This document shows, piece by piece, positions 45,596 through 57,100 of a stretch of DNA of 64,000 nt (position 1 is its first letter; the number at the start of each line of letters is the position of its first letter). The DNA lies in NCBI RefSeq assembly GCF_964355755.1, contig NC_092670.1:38117795-38181794 (forward strand), written 5' to 3'. Source of the DNA: Antedon mediterranea (Eukaryota; Echinodermata; Crinoidea; Comatulida; Antedonidae). The position numbers and the translations under genes are program-made. The notes beneath the pieces are model-generated. The model was not told the DNA's origin, did not search any database, and saw nothing but the letters and a program-made list of their open reading frames with translations.

Positions 45596-48500
45596 CTGAT
45601 AATTTAATATAAATCATAATGATTAGCAAGACTATAATTAATAGAAATACAGGTGTATTTTATTTGAATAAATGCCCCTTTGAATAAATGCCGCTTGGGT
45701 TAAACGCCCCTCGAAACCTCGAAACTCCCACTCCACCCTCTAAAAAAAAACCCCAAATGTGGTGTTTATTCGAATACCGTAACTCCATACAGCCTGAGTG
45801 ATACTCAGATGTAAGTTTCATCCATCGCCACACTACTTAAAACACATTTAAATTGCATTTTATATAATTATAATAACACAATCAATCACATGCTATATAA
45901 ATTATGCAATTCATATGATAAAACTTACACAAATTTTAACATCTTTTTGGTTTTTCTTGGCCCAATCCATCACTCCACCCGTTTCTTTGTTAGCAGTGTA
46001 CTCTCCACAAGACATGCCAGAATGATCAACTCTACACTTGGTACAAAACTGTTGATTGCACAGAGGGCAGATGAACAACTGTCCTTCGCCGGTTGATGAA
46101 CGATAAACCATTGTACAGTTTGGTGTGATACAGTACTTGTATTCATTATTGCACTTTTGTGCAATGAAGGTGTCCAGAGTGGCAGCATACAGCTTATCTT
46201 TGGTTTCCTTACTCCTGGTTAGTAAATTTATATCACACATAAACAATGACTGGTTGCAATCCCCACTTGCACAGATGGCAGGGAATTTTCTTGTCTCTAT
46301 ACAATTCATTAGCAAATTTACCAAGCATTCTCTACAGTAATTATGACCACATCCTTCCAACCGATGAGAGTCTTTTACTACATCTGAAAAACAAACTCCG
46401 CATACATCATCTTGTATAACATCTTCTTGATCAAGCCTAATTCCTTCTTGTTGTAGGCATTCTTTAATCAAGTCTCGGATTTTGTGTTGTGCAGTATCGC
46501 TACCAAGAACTACAATCATTCTAGATTTTAATATGTATGAAATAGAATCTGCACTACTTTTTCTTTTTAATTCGATCAAATCAGGACCAAACCATTTGCG
46601 TAACTTCTGAAGAGCTCTGCCTTTAGCCTTTGTAAAGTCACCAAGGCTAATTTCACAATGGTTTCTTTCTGCTTCAGAAATGAATTCATTTATTCTTTCT
46701 ATCATATTTTGTACGTCACCTTCAGTTCCATATACTCTAACAAGACGTTCTCTTCTGTCATAAAATGCCTGTGTGTTTGTATTTTGCCCGGCCTGATTCA
46801 AAAACTGGCGCCAATAGTCAACACTGATTTCGTTGATCACTTTTCGACTACCAGGGATGGGTATCTTATTGCCATCAATCAGCTTTACAAACTCTGTTTG
46901 CAATTTTATCATGCTCTCAGGATTTTTGAATTCTAAATGAATCACAACATCATTTGACTTGTCTTTTTTATTATCATTAATTCGAATACGTGCATCTTTG
47001 AAATCTTTCTCTCCTGTCTGTTTCAGGGACATCAGGTCATCTTTGATAACTTTGTACACATATCCTGGACAAAACAATCTACATTTCACCAGTCGTTTAA
47101 TTGTCAACTGATGTCCGACATTATTTGGCAAAGATGGGGCTCGAGCCACGATTGTGTTGACCGTGTCAGTTGGTACGCCAGTTAATAATACAAAGGCTGT
47201 TACATGTTTACTTCTTAGAGTATCATCTTCATCTCTTGGAGTCTTAAAAGTCCTTTTCGGAGGAAACCTTACATCAATTTTTGCTTTGTCAGTAAAATTA
47301 ACCAGCAACTCTTTCATATCTTCACAAAATTGGCCATCTGTTTTTTCGATACATGGAGGATTTCGTAGAACTGAAATTTTATTGAATGTAGCGCCTACAT
47401 TAAAAGAATTGATTGAATCTCCTATGTCTTCTTCAGATATTTTTTCATTTAATCTTGATATGTACAAAGCTGTTGCATCAGTCTTTTTAAATTGACAAGC
47501 TACTACTGAACCTTTAATCATCGTCCCATCTAAGGTCTGCCTAATTGTGGCAGCACTATCAACATCTTTACAATTTACAAAGCCAAAATTTTTTGATACA
47601 CCAGTTTTCCAAGTGGCAACCAGCTCCTGTTTCAATCCATTCTGTTCTTGAATTCCTTGACAGACAGGCTTACATTTCATAGTTTTTTCCTCTGGGAAAC
47701 ACTGTTGTACCAATTTGGCTATTCTTGGTGAAATAAATGTAACTTTACCCCAAATTCCCTTGGTCGCCTGTTTGCTATGGGAAGAGAATTTTAATTTGTC
47801 ATGTATGTGTTTTTCTAGCTGGTTTTCTTCTAGCCAATTTTCAAAAACTGGAAATGTATTTCCACTGACATCACTTATTTCTAGAGTTCGAAAATCATCT
47901 GGCATCAAAAGGAATTTTGGTTCAGCCCCCATTTCAATAACCTGACGAACACCAGATGATGAATGACCAATAGCTACCTCAAGTTGTTGCTTTTCCAGGG
48001 AAGCACGTTCTCTATCAACAATTTGTTGAACTAAAATGTTTGACTTAACCGCTACATTTCTTGACACAAATAACCCTATTGTGCCAGTTTCATTACAACA
48101 TTCAATCACACAAAATGTTGCACTATCTGGTTTCATGGCGCACACTTGTTCTTCAATGCTTCTCAATCCCTGTCCACCTTTTTGTATAATGCGCCCCATA
48201 AGTGTTGGCCCGATTCTAGGAACCCTCACTTCATACACTTGATTATCATTTAATGACGTGAAATCAATAGAGCTCGCTAATTGTGGATGATATTCAAAAA
48301 TCCAGTCACTTTCAACAAGTGTTAGATGCTGAAAAAAATCCTGGGTTGTTCTATTAAATTCAGTGTAAACCATCCACTTTGGAAACACATCTAACGACCT
48401 TAACGACGATGATGGATGCAAAAGACCGGTCTTCATCTGGAAAACATTTGTATAACCGGCTTTTGGATGTCCATTGTAGATGCACAGATTCTGGGCATAC

Positions 48501-51500
48501 ACAGAGAAAATTAACCTTTGTAAACACCTACTTCCATTTTCACTTTTTCGCCCGACAGTAACTTCATCTCTGCCAGAAAAGAGGTTGTTTGTCTTTAAAG
48601 ATTTTTTTATATCTTTGATGATTTCAGCCACAACTTTCATAGTTTTTCCATTAACACTCTTTTTGACGCACCATTTAGATCTTGTTTTCTCTGGCTGCTG
48701 TTTCCATTCATCATAGACATCTAACATAGTAAATACATCACCGTGTACATTGCTGAAATCTAATTTTGATTCATCAGATTTGCGTTTATCCACATCTGAG
48801 CCAGATCTATAGAAGATATTTCCACCAGCTGCAAGAAGACCAGCCACAGTTATACCTTCTTCAGCCATGTCATTCTGAATTGATTTTAAAACCAATTTTG
48901 CTAAGCGTGGTTCTAATGTTAGAAATGACATTTTCTTTCCAAGATCAGTAAGGTCTTGAGAATCATTACTAACAGCTCCTAGAAACTCTAGCATTTTCAA
49001 AGCTTCTCCTAACGCACCATCTTGAGGAGGCTGAACAAATTCAAAGTGTTTCAAATCTTGAATACCAAGCTGAAGAAGTTGTAGAACAGCCATTCCAAGG
49101 TGCACTCTTAAAATTTCAGGTTTGTTGTTTGCTTCCATCTCATCGTAATCCTGTTCTGAATATAGTCTGAAACATTCACCAATTGATGTTCTACCTGCTC
49201 GTCCTTTTCTTTGCTCAGCAGATGCTTGGCTAATTGTTGTCACTTCCAACAAACTCATATTCTTTTTTGCATCATATTTACGCTCTTTGACCATTCCGGT
49301 ATCAATTACATACCTTACGCCATTTATAGTGACCGACGTTTCTGCTATATTTGTAGAAAATACTATTTTCCTTTTACCAGGAGGAGGTGCACTGAATATG
49401 GCCATTTGATCTTGTGGTTGTAATTTACCATGGAGAGGAAGTATTTGAGCATTTCCATTATCACCTACGATTCCAAGCCGTTTAGCAAGATCTCCACAAG
49501 CTCTTTCTATTTCATTTGCAGATGTCAAAAATACCAAGATATCACCAGGTTTCTTTGTCTCATGTATCATTTGTGCCATGTCTACTGCCTCTTTCACATA
49601 ATTGGTTTTAACATTAAAGTCGATATCACAGAAGTTTGTTTCTACAGGAAATACTCTGCCAGGAATCTTCATGTATGGACAATTACTGAAATATCTACAA
49701 AAAACCTTTTCATCAATTGTTGCAGATGTTATAACAATTTTCAACTCTGGTCTCTTAGCAGAAACTTTCTTGAGAAGGGCAATCAAAATATCTGTGTCAA
49801 TAGAACGTTCATGAGCTTCATCTATGACAACGCAGGAATAGCTTTTAAGCAACGGATCCTGTAAAAGACTGTTAAGAAGAACTCTATCGGTCATGAATGT
49901 TACAACCGTGTTCAAACTTGTTTTTCGTAGAGAGCCAACCATATAACCAATTTGCTCTCCAACCTCACAGCCATACTCCTCAGCAACTCTTTTTGCAAGA
50001 GAAATAGCAGCAACCTTTCGAGGTTGTGTACAAGCAATCTTAGTCTCAACATTACTGGAAAACAGAAAATTTGCATCTGCTAAGTATTGTGCGATTTGTG
50101 TACTCTTGCCAGACCCAGTTTCTCCTAAAATAACGCATGCATTATTCTTGCCATTAAACACTGTTTCTATAATATAACTCCGGAATGCATATATAGGCAA
50201 CGGGTTGTCTGCTTTTCTGATTTCACGCCATAGTTCATTTCTGATCTTCCCAACAGTCTCTATGTTGACTGCTTTTTCTATTTCATTTTCCAAATATTTA
50301 GTAAAAATCATCAACTGACTTCTAAACAAGTTTAATTGATTCTGTTTGAACATAAAGTCTTGCCTTTCAACTTCAATTCTTTCGGCTTCTTCAATTGGAA
50401 TGAAATTGTGTTTACGACTGCTGTTTATCTTCGTAACATCATCTTCCAGTTGGTTGATTTCGCAGTTCCATTTATACATGATGGGTGTTATTTTTTCTTC
50501 AATATCCTTTTGCAGATTACGTTTCAGATCTTTGAATATCGCATCTTCGATTTCTACATCATGCTCTAGTAGTCTAAGATCTAACATCTTCCCCTTGTAA
50601 TGCACTCCATAAAGTCTTCTTAAGGCATTAATTGCTGAAGTACGATTTCTGTACAAAAGCGTTGCTCTATCGTTTCTTATTTTTATCTTACATAACTTTT
50701 CTTGGCATATCTCTGGGTTTGTCAGTAATGCAGCTAAGTCTCCCTCTTGAGTTTTTGGTGGAAGATTAGTAATTTCAAGGCATTTTGCATCTTCAAAATT
50801 CATTGGTGGTTCCTTGGGACATAGAGGAATATTCATTGCTCTATGCTTGATTTGACTATGCGGGCGACCATGTTTAGCAAAATGCATTGGTGGTTCCTTG
50901 GGACATAGAGGAATATTCATTCCTCTATGGCTGCTGGTATGACTATGCATGCAATCATTTTTAGCAAAATGCATTGGTGGATCCTTGGGACCTAGAGCAA
51001 TTTCCGTTGCTCTATGCCTGGTATGACTATGCATGCGATCATCTTTAGCAAAATGCATTAGTGGTTCCTTGGGACATGGAGGAATATTCATTGCTCTATG
51101 CCTGATATGACTATGCATGCGATCATGTTTAGCAGTGAGATCACTTGATCCGAATTCTTCATTTACACCCATTATAGAACTTGAATTAACTGTAAAATTT
51201 GTTTCAACCAGTTGAATGCACCGATTGGCTTCTTCTCTCGATTTAACCTGCACATTGATATCAGAAAATGGTTTTGCAGTTTCACTGTTTCGAAAGCTGA
51301 ATGAGGTATATTTTATGGAATTGTTGTCAAATAATTTTATAATTTGTGCATCAGAATTTGGAGGTATTTGAACACCAGTAAAGCAAATTACCGTTGGCTG
51401 TTCAACGGTTTTTGTAGCATTGGGATGATATCGAGAGACAGATCGCACTCGCCTAGTAGTAGTAGGTTGCTCTTTTACAGTTCTAGAATCTCTAGAACGT

Positions 51501-51574
51501 GATCTACCATGATGCTGTTTCAAATGGTTTTCCCGATGCTTTCCAGATGAATGATCTGATTCGGAGTTGCGCAT
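45428..51574 (-). CDS. DEAH-box RNA helicase fused to a RING-IBR-RING ubiquitin ligase module (DEAH12-like)
   Basis: Joined CDS 51574-45929 and 45595-45428; 1937 aa. Order: basic/serine N-terminus; four 28-29-residue repeats (about 149-261); RRM-like segment starting CLEITNLPPK (about 264); DEAH helicase with GETGSGKS (484-491), QPRKVAA, DEAH (585-588), SAT, and motif VI QRKGRAGR; ratchet/HA2-like part; about 700 residues with RRM/KH-like pieces; RING1 from C1725; IBR with CPLCNQQFCTKC; RING2 in the small last exon. Plant DEAH11/12 and uncharacterised invertebrate 'DEAH12-like' proteins share this fusion. It should couple RNA unwinding to ubiquitin transfer; targets are unknown. Codons 1-1882 lie in one exon. 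The upstream acceptor TTGAATTACAG at 51585 implies a 5' UTR exon. A possible poly(A) signal lies at 45121-45126. Confidence 0.9.
45596..45928 (-). other. DEAH-RBR intron 1 with a MITE-like repeat
   Basis: 333 bp. About 45650-45783 has inverted ends (ATTTGAATAAATGCCC against GGTGTTTATTCGAATACC), a pattern typical of short DNA-element remnants. Confidence 0.5.
45929..51574 (-). CDS. DEAH-RBR coding exon 1 (5646 bp)
   Basis: Holds everything from the start codon to the first cysteine of RING2 (DVKIC), then TTTGT/GTAAGT. The exon continues to 51584 as 5' UTR. ATGCGC is chosen because the in-frame upstream ATG lies across the splice acceptor; A at -3. Confidence 0.9.
50792..51130 (-). repeat. Coding tandem repeat, four 28-29-codon units, in the DEAH-RBR gene
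   Basis: Four consecutive units with the pattern K-x-D-x-MHSH ... MNIP-CPKEPPMHFA; 339 bp. They are similar at DNA level too (for example TGGTTCCTTGGGACATAGAG recurs), so the duplication is fairly young. Histidine-rich, possibly metal-binding, but no known domain recognised. Confidence 0.9.
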
Positions 51575-51757
51575 CTTGTATAACCTGTAATTCAAATGTA
51601 ACAAATAAAAAAATGTTTCAAAATACTAACAACCATGATAATTCTTACCTACCTACCTACTTGCAATGTAGGAGTCACCATCATCCTACTCTAGCTCAAT
51701 AATGATACAGCACCAGTAGTACTATTACTGGGGCCTATTGTAATACCCTAACTGTAG

Positions 51758-53298
51758 CAGTGGCGTAACAGGCGGGGGGGCAGGGGGGGCGGAATACCCC
51801 CCTGGCGGATATTACCGGGTTGAGAAGCATTCGATCGGGCTGGGTAACAAGTAAAAAAAATAAAATAAAATACAAAGAAGGGATAGAAGAAAGAAAATAT
51901 AAGATAAGAATAAAATATACGATATATGATATGGCTTCAAATGAGTCACAGTACAGTATGATATTCAAGTAAGATGATATGAAATACACAAAATCCTGAC
52001 TGACAACTCGTGGGAAGACGCACTGCTTATCAGTACATTAACATGCGGTCAGTTGACTGTGGTTTTTGGCGTCTTTTATCTAAGCCGCCATCGCGGGCAT
52101 CTCATACACAATTGTGACGCTGTGCTGTGCGTGTGAGGCCACCTTAAAAAAATACACTCCTACTAATCGTATGTAACGCGCTAGCGATCAGCAAAATGAA
52201 CGTACTTTCGTGGCTGGCTGTCACTCCAATACTCAATCTTTCACAGGCATACTAACACAACACTACGATTGTTTACTACAGGTCTAGTCAAGCCTTAATA
52301 AATTTAATTAATATAAATCGACATAAGAATATAAAGTATATTTTAACTAAAATATAAAAACCTAACACTAAATTTACAAGATAAATTCTATTTGATAACT
52401 GCTGAACATCGTGGCACAGAGCATAGTTGTTTGCTTGACATAAAAGGGTATTCCCCATCACAGGTCTCTGCGTGCGTGTGACGTGCCCAGCCAGCTGCTT
52501 GATAGTATAGAGAGAAAGCATGCAGCTCACGCAAGTGCAAGATGCAATGGTTGAGTGAATTCAGGGATCACCTTAATTCCATGGTTTGTTACCTAAACAC
52601 CACATGATGGTGAATATGCCTGTTAAAGTCTCAATGATACGATCCCTTAATGTACCATGTTGTTGTTGTTAGGAGGCTTAAAGGGAGGAGGGATCTAGCC
52701 TAGTTTCGGTCGGCAAGAGAATGCCTTCCTCTGACAATTTAAGGTCGGCAATTGAAATTCGTGGGCTGGAAATTTCACCAAATTATATAGTTCATAAACA
52801 AAAGAGTTTAGCCGGAAATGCGATTTGCGGCCATACATAGGCCTATAGAGAAAAAAAAATTCGAGGGTATGGTTCCACTAAACAATTTAACGATCCACCC
52901 CGCCGTCAAACCTGGTTACGGCCCTGTTTCAGTCTTCTAACCGGAAAAATTACTACCTTTGCCAGGTGCGGATCCAATGTTAGATTGGGTTTTCACATGT
53001 TCAAATGTTATGTCACCTGAGTTTTTAACGGTGGAAAATGTACGATCATTTTGCTGATTGCTGTGCAATAAATGGGAGTGTTATTTCCAGGCCAACTACT
53101 ACTAGTTAGGCGCCATTTATCATGAATTTTATGTGCGAGAGTACCATTTCCGACGATCTAGGGGTGTCATTTACCAAAATTCGCTTCGCCACAGCCCCCA
53201 CCATGGGGGGGGGGGGGGGCTGTGGCTCAAGTACTTGGTGTCTGGAAGGATTTTCCCCTCTTTGCCCCCCCTGACAAGACCCCCTTGTTACGCGGCTG
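51758..53298. mobile_element. Non-autonomous hAT-like DNA transposon, 1541 bp
   Basis: Ends CAGTGGCGTAACA and TGTTACGCGGCTG are imperfect inverted repeats followed inward by G/C tracts. A perfect 8-bp duplication AACTGTAG flanks it (51750-51757, 53299-53306). No transposase ORF is visible, so it would need an autonomous hAT. It sits between the DEAH-RBR 5' end and the ICE2 3' end. Confidence 0.88.
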
Positions 53299-53306
53299 AA
53301 CTGTAG

Positions 53307-54097
53307 GTTTTAAAAATAAAATTATTTTCTTACCTGTTAATTAGTAATTAGTACCACGTACGTTTATACTGTAATAATTGTTGTGGAACAGTTAGTTTCT
53401 TCGTTTTATTTGCATTAGAAACATTAATTTATAATACAGTAATGAAAACTGCCAGCAGTAATTGCAGACTTTTGGAATTTCCAAATTCTCAAAATCTGGT
53501 AGTCCTCATAACACAAAACTATAGGTGGCGCTATTTCATCTGACTTAATAGTACCATTTTCTGTATTATATATACAGTATTTAATTAGTTACATTGGTAT
53601 TATTTTTCAGCTTTCGTTGAAAATGTTCTCTTCTCTTCTAATCTAAATAACAGCATTTTTTTTTAACACATTTTTTTTTAATCCATTTTATTTAACTGCT
53701 GCTTGAGAAATACTTACAACTAACAGTAGCATATAATGTAGTACAGAAATAACAGTAGTTATGGAAGGGTGTACTGGGAATGTGGAATAGAATCTGCATA
53801 CCAATGGCCGCGACCTCTGACCGCGCACGCGTAATATCAAACACGTACACGTCACACAGATCCACTGACTGCTGATCATAGAGAACACTCTTTTACTGAA
53901 GAGGCTACCCAGTATAAAGAAATAATATTTATTTATTTATTTTTTTAAATTTAAATAAGTTTTCATCACTTATCAAATAAATGGCGGAAAACATCGATCG
54001 ATTCACTTCATCATCATATATATTATTAGCGCTCCTTCATTTCAGAGAGTCTGCATTTCAGAAAGTCTGCACATCTGCCCCTTGATGAAACCCAGGT
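53307..54097. other. ICE2 3' region
   Basis: AT-rich, with the SINE fragment at 53780-53945 supplying TTTATT words that read AATAAA on the ICE2 strand. No gene seen. Confidence 0.5.
53780..53945 (+). mobile_element. SINE 3' fragment downstream of ICE2
   Basis: TACTGAAGAGGCTACCCAGT plus an ATTT-rich tail match the 3' end of the 8840 SINE; the 5' half is diverged. Confidence 0.5.
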
Positions 54098-54186
54098 CTA
54101 CAGTTTCCCATTCTTTTTCTTTCTATTCCTTCTTTTTTTAATAGCTGTGGGGTTTTCTCCTACCTTCTTGTTCACAGTAGTCACAT
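54098..54186 (-). CDS. ICE2: ICE2 coding exon 13 (terminal)
   Basis: Encodes DVTTVNKKVGENPTAIKKRR and a basic end before TAG. Acceptor GTTCCATAG. Poly(A)-like TTTATT words downstream come from a SINE tail at about 53929-53945. Confidence 0.85.
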
Positions 54187-57100
54187 CTATGGAACAATAT
54201 AGATAGAAGATACATTTGTATTTAAAGAGAGAAACCAGGATGCTAAAATAAAAACAATTTAAAAAGTAAAATGGTAAAGAAAAAAAAAAGCAATATTTAC
54301 CAGTGTTTGGTGGAAATGTTGCCGGTATCCTAAATAGATCGGTATGTTGTTTGAGTGGTTGATTGGTATCTAATGGTAACCATGGGTGGTTTGTAGCCCC
54401 ATACTGCCCTAGATGGTGTTTCTGGTGACATGTGTGAAGGTCATAGGAGCTCTTTGTAGCAGGTTGTGTATTCTGATATATGCATGCATGAAGATCACCC
54501 GTGTTATGGGATAAAAGATATTCGCTTTCTGAAAGGCTAAACAAAATGATTTACAATTATACAAGAATTTCTGCCTACTAAATGTCTAGTCTAATACAGA
54601 TCTTTTCTTCTTAATCTCTGACAAACTCTGTCACTATCAAACTAGTTTTACACAAAAAAAGTGTGATGTGTGTACCAAATATATATTTTGTCAAGTTTGA
54701 TAGTGTAGACAAAGCTTTAATTTTATTTATTAATTATATTTCAATCTTTCTATTAAGCTAAAGTTAAATTAGCTCTTGGAAAAAAACCCCAATTGTTTAG
54801 GTTATCGTTATGGGAATCTTACTAACATTTTCTCCAGAGCCACAATTCTTTATTGCTTAATCCACACATCACACTACATACAACGTCAGAAGTCAAGTAC
54901 AATTACATAATGAGGAAGCTGGAACATGCAGCCAAACTTCCTCTCTTTTAAATAGTGACATTTTAAAATCTTACCTATACATATTTTTTAGACATGAATG
55001 CAACATTTTCATAGATTGTCCAGGACTGTAAATAAACATAACAATTATGAATATGACTGTAGAAGTGAAATAATTAATCAACCAGGTATTTCTGTACACT
55101 TCTGTTTCATGGTTTTGTGTTTTTACCATTATTTACTAAAAAAATCCAACTCACTTGAATGGAACCAAAGGATTTAAAACATTATTTAAATCATTATATT
55201 CGAACTTTAAAAGCTCAGATGTGAAGACATCGATCCGACCTGTAATTAGAATTAAACACAAATCAAGTGGTTCAGATGACTTGTTCTTTGGTGGCAGCAC
55301 AAAACTTGAAGGGACCCTTAGAGGAGAAGAAAATTGTGAGTGTGTCGTCCACACCTGTGTCCAATTAAGACCAGTAGGCTTCAAGTCGCAGGTTATTCCC
55401 CCCATTTACAAGTATTACACTAATTTACCTCTGGCTAATTGAGCTCCAGGTGTGAGAAACAGCTTCAACCATCCACAACATACCTCACTAACTGTCAACA
55501 TCTCATGGCCAAATATAGCCTGGTATTCCAATTTGGGTTGAATATGTAATGGAACTTCCTGGCAACCGAAAGAAAGAAAGACATATAAACACATAAACTT
55601 TTCATAAATGATAAAAACAATTTTAGAACACAACACAAATATGGTAGTGATATGACATCATCATGTCCATATATGGTCACATCACATTTTTTTATCACAT
55701 AAAGTTTGATAGTGTAGACAGAGCTTTATATACAATAAAATGAGAATAGAGGAAGACTGACCTGTTGTGTTTTATCAGTTGTTGACCTGCCATCAATTTG
55801 AGATTTTACAAGAATTTTGAATTTACCAAAACTCCATAAACTATACATGTGTTCTGCCTCATCAGTAATTGATGGTGATTGGGCATTTGATTTATCTTTA
55901 CCATCACATTCAATGTTCCCAGAAAATTGTTTTATACATTCTTGATGTTTTGTAACAGGTGCATTTTCGGTTACAGCACAATTGGGGGATTCTTTTGAAA
56001 TTTTCAAATTGGAGTTATCTGTTGCTAAATTATTATTAGAAGAAGTCCTTTTTGGGGGATTCTTAGGCAACACTAAAAGCACATCTCTGTCCTCTTTGTC
56101 TGGTGACAGAGGTGTCTGTTCTGTTGATTCATCACTGAATCGATTAGAATTAACTACATCATTGTCTGCTGACACTGTGGAGTTTTTCTTCTGCTGTCCA
56201 TTTTGCAGCTTCAAACTTTCTTGAGACGTCTCACAAATTCCTTTAAGTCGCTTACTTTTTAACAGTGTAGACCCATCCAGTGTATTGGTCAATGCTTGAG
56301 CCATCACAATTTGACTCTGGTTTGTATTAATATGAGATTCTTTGCCTTCATTTTCTTCAACCTCTTTCCTTTTTCTACTTCTCGTCACAATGCTTTTAGG
56401 AGAATCTTTCTCAATGATGTCGCTTGGTTGTGACGGACTCATGAACTTGTTTTTATTTGATTCATCATTACTACTGGAGTCAAGAGCTATCACCAGTTCA
56501 TGTTCAGTATCACTGCTATCACTAATAAATGGTTTATCTTTGATGACCAATGTGTCAGAGTTCTTTTTTGGAACTTGAAATATGACATCACTGCCCTCTG
56601 GCAGAGATTCTTTTTTGTTTTGATCACTGAGATCCACGAGCTTCAAAGACATTTTACTATTTTGAAATTGATCTTTGGCACATTTAGAAGATATTGAACT
56701 TGAAGCCACCAGATGATCACCAGGTTGGTGTACTGTTTGAACAAAGGTTCTATCAGATTCATGGCTTTCATTAGTTCTTAGTTTCACTTCTGAAGCATCA
56801 TCTAGAATGCTTGAATTATCATCTGGGTAATCCTGAATCGAATCTAAACTTTCCTGACAACTGGTTAATGTCTTTTCTGCTAAATCATTCTCTTTTTCGT
56901 GTTTATTTTTCAATAGTTTCTGTGATATTTTATATTTGGTACTGCTTTTGAGTAATTTATCTTCATTTCCTTTTAAACAAGTAAATGTCTCTAGTTTGTT
57001 GATGTCATTCTCATTACCAAAATCAAATATTTCATCTGTTGTTGGTGAAGTATGTAATGATTTTATTGCGGTTTCCATTTTTCTTTCATCTGTTTCCGGT

